Source: Galbitalea soli
Lineage (GTDB): Bacteria > Actinomycetota > Actinomycetes > Actinomycetales > Microbacteriaceae
Reading direction: 5' to 3'
DNA: 64,000 nucleotides
Assembly (NCBI RefSeq): GCF_010686725.1
Contig: NZ_JAAGWZ010000001.1
Coordinates: 682,001 to 746,000 of the forward strand
The position numbers were made by a program, and so were the translations under genes. The notes beneath the pieces are model-generated. The model did not search any database. It was not told the DNA's origin and was given only the letters and a program-made list of their open reading frames with translations. Positions within the stretch are counted from its first letter, which is position 1; each line of letters opens with the position of its first letter. This document shows positions 60,059-64,000 of this stretch, in pieces.

Positions 60059-61435
60059 CTACGGTACCAGTCGACCGGCGGTCTCGCGTGGCCGCACTCT
60101 CGCGGAAACCACGATCCCGAGCGCCGCGACGAGCACCGACGCCGCGAACACGAGGGCGAAGGCGAGGAGCGTGTCGGCGGGTCGTACGGCGTCGAACACG
60201 ATGCCGACGGTGGCCAGCACAACGCCCGGGCCGATCGCATCGGCGATCGCGAGCGCCGAACTCGTGAAACCCTGTTCCTCCGGCGCCGAGTAGCCCAGGG
60301 CGAGCACGGCGAGTCGGGGCCAGCAGGCGCCCATCCCGGCACCGCCGATCGTCCAGCCCGCGATCGCGACCCAGGGCGGGAGCCCGAGCGCCACGGTGAG
60401 CAGTCCCGTCGCGAGCGACACCAGAACCGCGAGAGCACCCCACCGGATGCCCGCCCGCGGGTCGCTCGATGCCCCGCGGCGCCCCTGCCACAGCGAGGTC
60501 AGCCCCCAGGCGACCCCCGCGCCGGTGAGGGAGAGTCCCGCGAGGGCGGGCGACAGGCCATCCCGCACCGTGAAGAGGTAGGGCAAGTAGATCTCGCCGC
60601 CGAAATAGGCGCCCGAGACCGCGGCCCGGGTGAGGACCACGCTGGGGAGCCCCCGCCGGGACCGCAGGGTGCCCGGTGGGATGAGCGGTCGCACCGCGAT
60701 CGCCACGAGCACGATCGCGACGAGGGCGACCGCGGGCGTGGCGAGTCCGCCCACCTGGCTGGAGAGGCTGAGGGCCAGCACCGCGATCGCGAGCACGACC
60801 GACCACGCGATGCGCGCCGGCTGCCAGCCCGCGTCGGAGTCACTGCGACGGATTCCACGGGTAGCGGGCACGATCATCCCAGTTGCGGCGACGACGAGCG
60901 CGAGCACCCCGAAGAACACCCAGCGCCAGCCCACGGCCGAGGCGACCGCACCCGCGATCGCCGGGCCCACGAGCGCGGGGAGGATCCACATCGCGGCGAA
61001 GCCCCCGAACATCCGGGGACGCAGCTCCTCGGGGTAGGCGCGGGCGACCACGACGTAGAGCGTGACCGTCACCGCCCCGCCCGCCATGCCGTAGAGCAGG
61101 CGGCCGACCACGAGCCAGGCCATCGTCGGCGCGGCGCCGGCGACCGCGATGCCGAGGAGGAACAGCACCGCCGCGGAGATGAGCGGCGTGCGCGGCCCCG
61201 TGCGGTCCGACCACGCGCCCGCGACCACCATGCCGACCACGCCGAGCGCGAGCGGGCCGGCGAAGGCGACCGCGTACAGCTCCGCCCCGTTCAGTTCCCG
61301 GCTGATCGTGGGCATCACGGTGGTCACCGCGAGGTTCTCGAAGGCGGCGAGGAAGCACAGCGCGAACGCGCCCAGCGTCACCAGCCGGTGCTCGCGATCG
61401 AGGATGCGCGCCGCGGCGGTCGCCCCCGCCGCCAC
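60059..61435 (-). CDS. MFS transporter inserted between proS and nusA
   Basis: A 458-residue permease with about 14 helices, of the drug:H+ antiporter type. Early sequence FLAAFENLAVTTVMPTISREL matches the DHA2/EmrB-like pattern of proline and asparagine in the first helix, and SDRTGPRTPLI is the loop 2-3 signature. The start is GTG 61435, which overlaps the proS TAG stop by one base, so translation is coupled to proS. It occupies the space where rimP is normally found. Substrate unknown. Confidence 0.88.
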   Translation of the reverse strand: MAAGATAAARILDREHRLVTLGAFALCFLAAFENLAVTTVMPTISRELNGAELYAVAFAGPLALGVVGMVVAGAWSDRTGPRTPLISAAVLFLLGIAVAGAAPTMAWLVVGRLLYGMAGGAVTVTLYVVVARAYPEELRPRMFGGFAAMWILPALVGPAIAGAVASAVGWRWVFFGVLALVVAATGMIVPATRGIRRSDSDAGWQPARIAWSVVLAIAVLALSLSSQVGGLATPAVALVAIVLVAIAVRPLIPPGTLRSRRGLPSVVLTRAAVSGAYFGGEIYLPYLFTVRDGLSPALAGLSLTGAGVAWGLTSLWQGRRGASSDPRAGIRWGALAVLVSLATGLLTVALGLPPWVAIAGWTIGGAGMGACWPRLAVLALGYSAPEEQGFTSSALAIADAIGPGVVLATVGIVFDAVRPADTLLAFALVFAASVLVAALGIVVSARVRPRETAGRLVP

Positions 61436-63204
61436 TACAGCGCGGCCAGGCGCGCCGGCAGCTCCTGGATCGCGACCGCGGTCTTCTCCCCGCTGCGACG
61501 GTCCCACAACTCGACCCGGCCCTCCGCGGCGTCGCGGCCGACCACGACCACGAGCGGAACACCGAGGAGCTCGGCGTCGCCGAACTTGACGCCCGGTGAC
61601 ACCTTCGGCCGGTCGTCGAAGAGAACGTCGTTTCCCGCCGCTTCGAGCTGGGCGACCACGTCCTCCGCGATCGCGTAGACCGAGTCGTCGCGACCCGCGG
61701 CCACAACGTGCACGTCGAAGGGGCTCACATTGCGCGGCCAGATGAGTCCGCGCTCGTCGTTGTTGGACTCCGCGATCACGGCCATGATGCGCGTGACGCC
61801 GATGCCGTAGGAGCCCATCGTGACGGTGACGAGCTTGCCGTTCTCATCGAGCACCTTGAGTCCGAGGGCCTCGGCGTACTTGCGCCCGAGCTGGAAGACG
61901 TGGCCGATCTCCATGCCGCGTGCGAGCTCGACGGGCCCCGAACCATCCGGAGCGGGGTCGCCCTCCAGCACCTCGGCCACCTCGACCGTTCCGTCGGCCA
62001 CGAAGTCGCGGCCCGCGACGAGCCCGAAGACGTGCCGCCCCTCCTCGTTCGCGCCGGTGATCCACTCGGTGCCGCTCCCGATCCGCGGGTCGACGACATA
62101 GCGGATACCCGTGCTCGAGCTCTCGCCCAGCACCGCTCCCGCTGCCGACCACGGCCCGATGTACCCCTTCACGAGCCCGGGATGGCGGGCGAAGTCGGCC
62201 TCGGTCGCGGCCTCGACCGAGGCCGGCGCGAAGGCGACCTCGGCGCGCTTCATGTCGACGCCGCGGTCCCCCGGGATGCCGACGATGACGAGCTCGCGGC
62301 GACCGTCGAGGTGAGTGAGCGCGAGGACGATGTTCTTGAGCGTGTCGCCGGCGACCCAGGGACGGGCATCCGGCCGCGGGTGCGCGTCGTTCGCCACCTG
62401 CACGAGCGAGGCGATCGTGGGCGTGTCGGGAGTGTCGTGCACGGTGGCGGGCGCGAGACCGTCGACGGGCAGCGGTTCGGGCGCGAGCGTCGTGAACGCC
62501 TCGACGTTGGCGGCGTAGCCACCGGCCGACCGCACGAAGGTGTCTTCGCCGACCGCAGTCGGGTGCAGGAACTCCTCGCTGCGCGACCCGCCCATGGCCC
62601 CGGCGTCGGCCTTGACGATCGCGTAGTCGAGCCCGAGGCGACGGAAGATGCGCTCGTAGGCGTCACGCTGGCTCATGTAGCTCACGTCGAGCCCCGCGTC
62701 GGTGTAGTCGAAGGAGTACGCGTCCTTCATCGAGAACTCCCGACCGCGCAGCAGACCCGCGCGGGGCCGCGCTTCGTCGCGGTACTTGTCTTGAATCTGA
62801 TAGATCGTGAGGGGAAGATCCTTGTACGAGGAGTAGAGATCCTTCACGAGAAGCGTGAAGACCTCCTCGTGCGTGGGGGCGAGAAGGTAGTCGGCCTCCT
62901 TGCGGTCCTTGAGCCGGAAGATCCCGTCGCCGTACTCCTCCCAGCGACCCGTCGTCTCGTAGGGTTCCCGCGGCAGCAGCGCGGGGAAGTGCACCTCTTG
63001 CGCGCCCGCGGCCGCCATCTCCTCGCGGATGATCGCCTCGATGCGTCGACGCACCCGCAGGCCGAGCGGCAACCACGCGAAGATGCCCGGAGCCTGCCGA
63101 CGGATGTAGCCGGCGCGCACCAGAAGGCGGTGGCTGGCGACCTCGGCGTCGACCGGGTCCTCCCGAAGAGTGCGGACGAAGAGATGGGTGAGGCGAGTAG
63201 GCAC
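61435..63204 (-). CDS. proS: Prolyl-tRNA synthetase (bacterial type)
   Basis: A 589-residue class II synthetase. Motif 1 is [24 protein letters not shown] (key part EVHFPAL), motif 2 is [25 protein letters not shown] (key part [13 protein letters not shown]), and motif 3 is [10 protein letters not shown]. An editing (INS) domain sits between motifs 2 and 3, so this is the bacterial form. The C-terminal anticodon-binding domain is present. GTG 63204 has TAGGAT 7 nt upstream. A terminator separates it from ispG. Confidence 0.97.
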   Translation of the reverse strand: MPTRLTHLFVRTLREDPVDAEVASHRLLVRAGYIRRQAPGIFAWLPLGLRVRRRIEAIIREEMAAAGAQEVHFPALLPREPYETTGRWEEYGDGIFRLKDRKEADYLLAPTHEEVFTLLVKDLYSSYKDLPLTIYQIQDKYRDEARPRAGLLRGREFSMKDAYSFDYTDAGLDVSYMSQRDAYERIFRRLGLDYAIVKADAGAMGGSRSEEFLHPTAVGEDTFVRSAGGYAANVEAFTTLAPEPLPVDGLAPATVHDTPDTPTIASLVQVANDAHPRPDARPWVAGDTLKNIVLALTHLDGRRELVIVGIPGDRGVDMKRAEVAFAPASVEAATEADFARHPGLVKGYIGPWSAAGAVLGESSSTGIRYVVDPRIGSGTEWITGANEEGRHVFGLVAGRDFVADGTVEVAEVLEGDPAPDGSGPVELARGMEIGHVFQLGRKYAEALGLKVLDENGKLVTVTMGSYGIGVTRIMAVIAESNNDERGLIWPRNVSPFDVHVVAAGRDDSVYAIAEDVVAQLEAAGNDVLFDDRPKVSPGVKFGDAELLGVPLVVVVGRDAAEGRVELWDRRSGEKTAVAIQELPARLAAL

Positions 63205-63211
63205 GCGCTCA

Positions 63212-63217
63212 ATCCTA
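63212..63217 (-). promoter_or_regulatory. -10 element TAGGAT of proS
   Basis: TAGGAT ends 7 nt before GTG 63204, leaderless spacing. Confidence 0.5.
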
Positions 63218-63232
63218 GCGAGGGCAGCGGAA

Positions 63233-63262
63233 AGCCCCGGGGAGAGACCTCCCCCCGGGGCT
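63233..63262 (-). terminator. Terminator hairpin after ispG
   Basis: A perfect 10-bp stem AGCCCCGGGG/CCCCGGGGCT with a 10-nt loop, followed on the minus strand by TTCC. The T-run is short, but the stem is very stable. Confidence 0.65.
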
Positions 63263-63386
63263 CCTGGGATTTGCAGACTGTTCGGGCCGCTAAATCACTC
63301 TTCACGCTACGCGGCGCGGCCGGGATGCGGTGCCCCCACAGCAGGGGGTAGCGCGGGTGCGCGATGTGTGCGAGCGAGCGGCGGGG

Positions 63387-64000
<614 letters not shown>

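Overview
The window is a high-GC chromosomal segment of an actinobacterium. Family-level placement in Microbacteriaceae is an inference, suggested by gene content: an actinobacterial rpsO/pnp/M16-peptidase set, a MarP-type protease, HelR-like helicase, NERD, VanZ, DUF2510 and Stealth proteins. Many genes start with GTG. At least 16 start codons have a TANNNT hexamer 6-7 nt upstream, the arrangement expected for leaderless mRNAs in Actinobacteria. I found no rRNA, tRNA, CRISPR array, transposase, integrase or phage gene.

Layout. (1) 1-4.5 kb: a GNAT acetyltransferase, a histidine phosphatase, an M16 peptidase, a TetR regulator with a nearby palindrome, and an aldo/keto reductase. (2) 4.6-14.2 kb: rpsO and pnp are both on the minus strand but separated by about 6.8 kb. 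The insert holds an orphan DarT-like (DUF4433) ADP-ribosyltransferase, small membrane proteins, a flavin monooxygenase/FMN reductase pair and an HtrA-type protease. (3) 14.2-20.2 kb: a MarP-like protease, a dienelactone hydrolase, VanZ and NERD proteins, a strongly structured 280-nt gene-free region, and a HelR/HelD-type RNA polymerase-associated helicase. (4) 20.2-30.2 kb: transporters, oxidoreductases, an Ada/AlkA fusion DNA repair protein, an 11-mer repeat protein, aspartate ammonia-lyase and a PiT phosphate permease. (5) 30.4-49.7 kb: two tandem DUF2510 membrane proteins, maltokinase, a TraR/DksA protein, a phosphodiesterase, Stealth and SNF2 proteins, a GDSL/SDR pair, a deoC-ALDH-ALDH operon for deoxyribose use, a ROK sugar kinase and an MFS exporter. 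(6) 49.7-64 kb: the translation cluster ispG-proS-(MFS)-nusA-ylxR-infB-rbfA-truB-ribF on the minus strand, interrupted by mutY, panE-like and uridine-kinase-like genes.

Seen as a whole, the familiar actinobacterial block nusA-ylxR-infB-rbfA-truB-ribF-rpsO-pnp-M16 is still in order on the minus strand. It has been opened in several places: about 35 kb between ribF and rpsO, about 6.8 kb between rpsO and pnp, and 2.7 kb between rbfA and truB. rimP, normally just upstream of nusA, is not there; an MFS gene occupies the space. The points most worth following are the orphan DarT-like gene, the structured region beside helR, the ultra-compact divergent mutY promoter, and a probable non-ATG/GTG/TTG (ATC) start.
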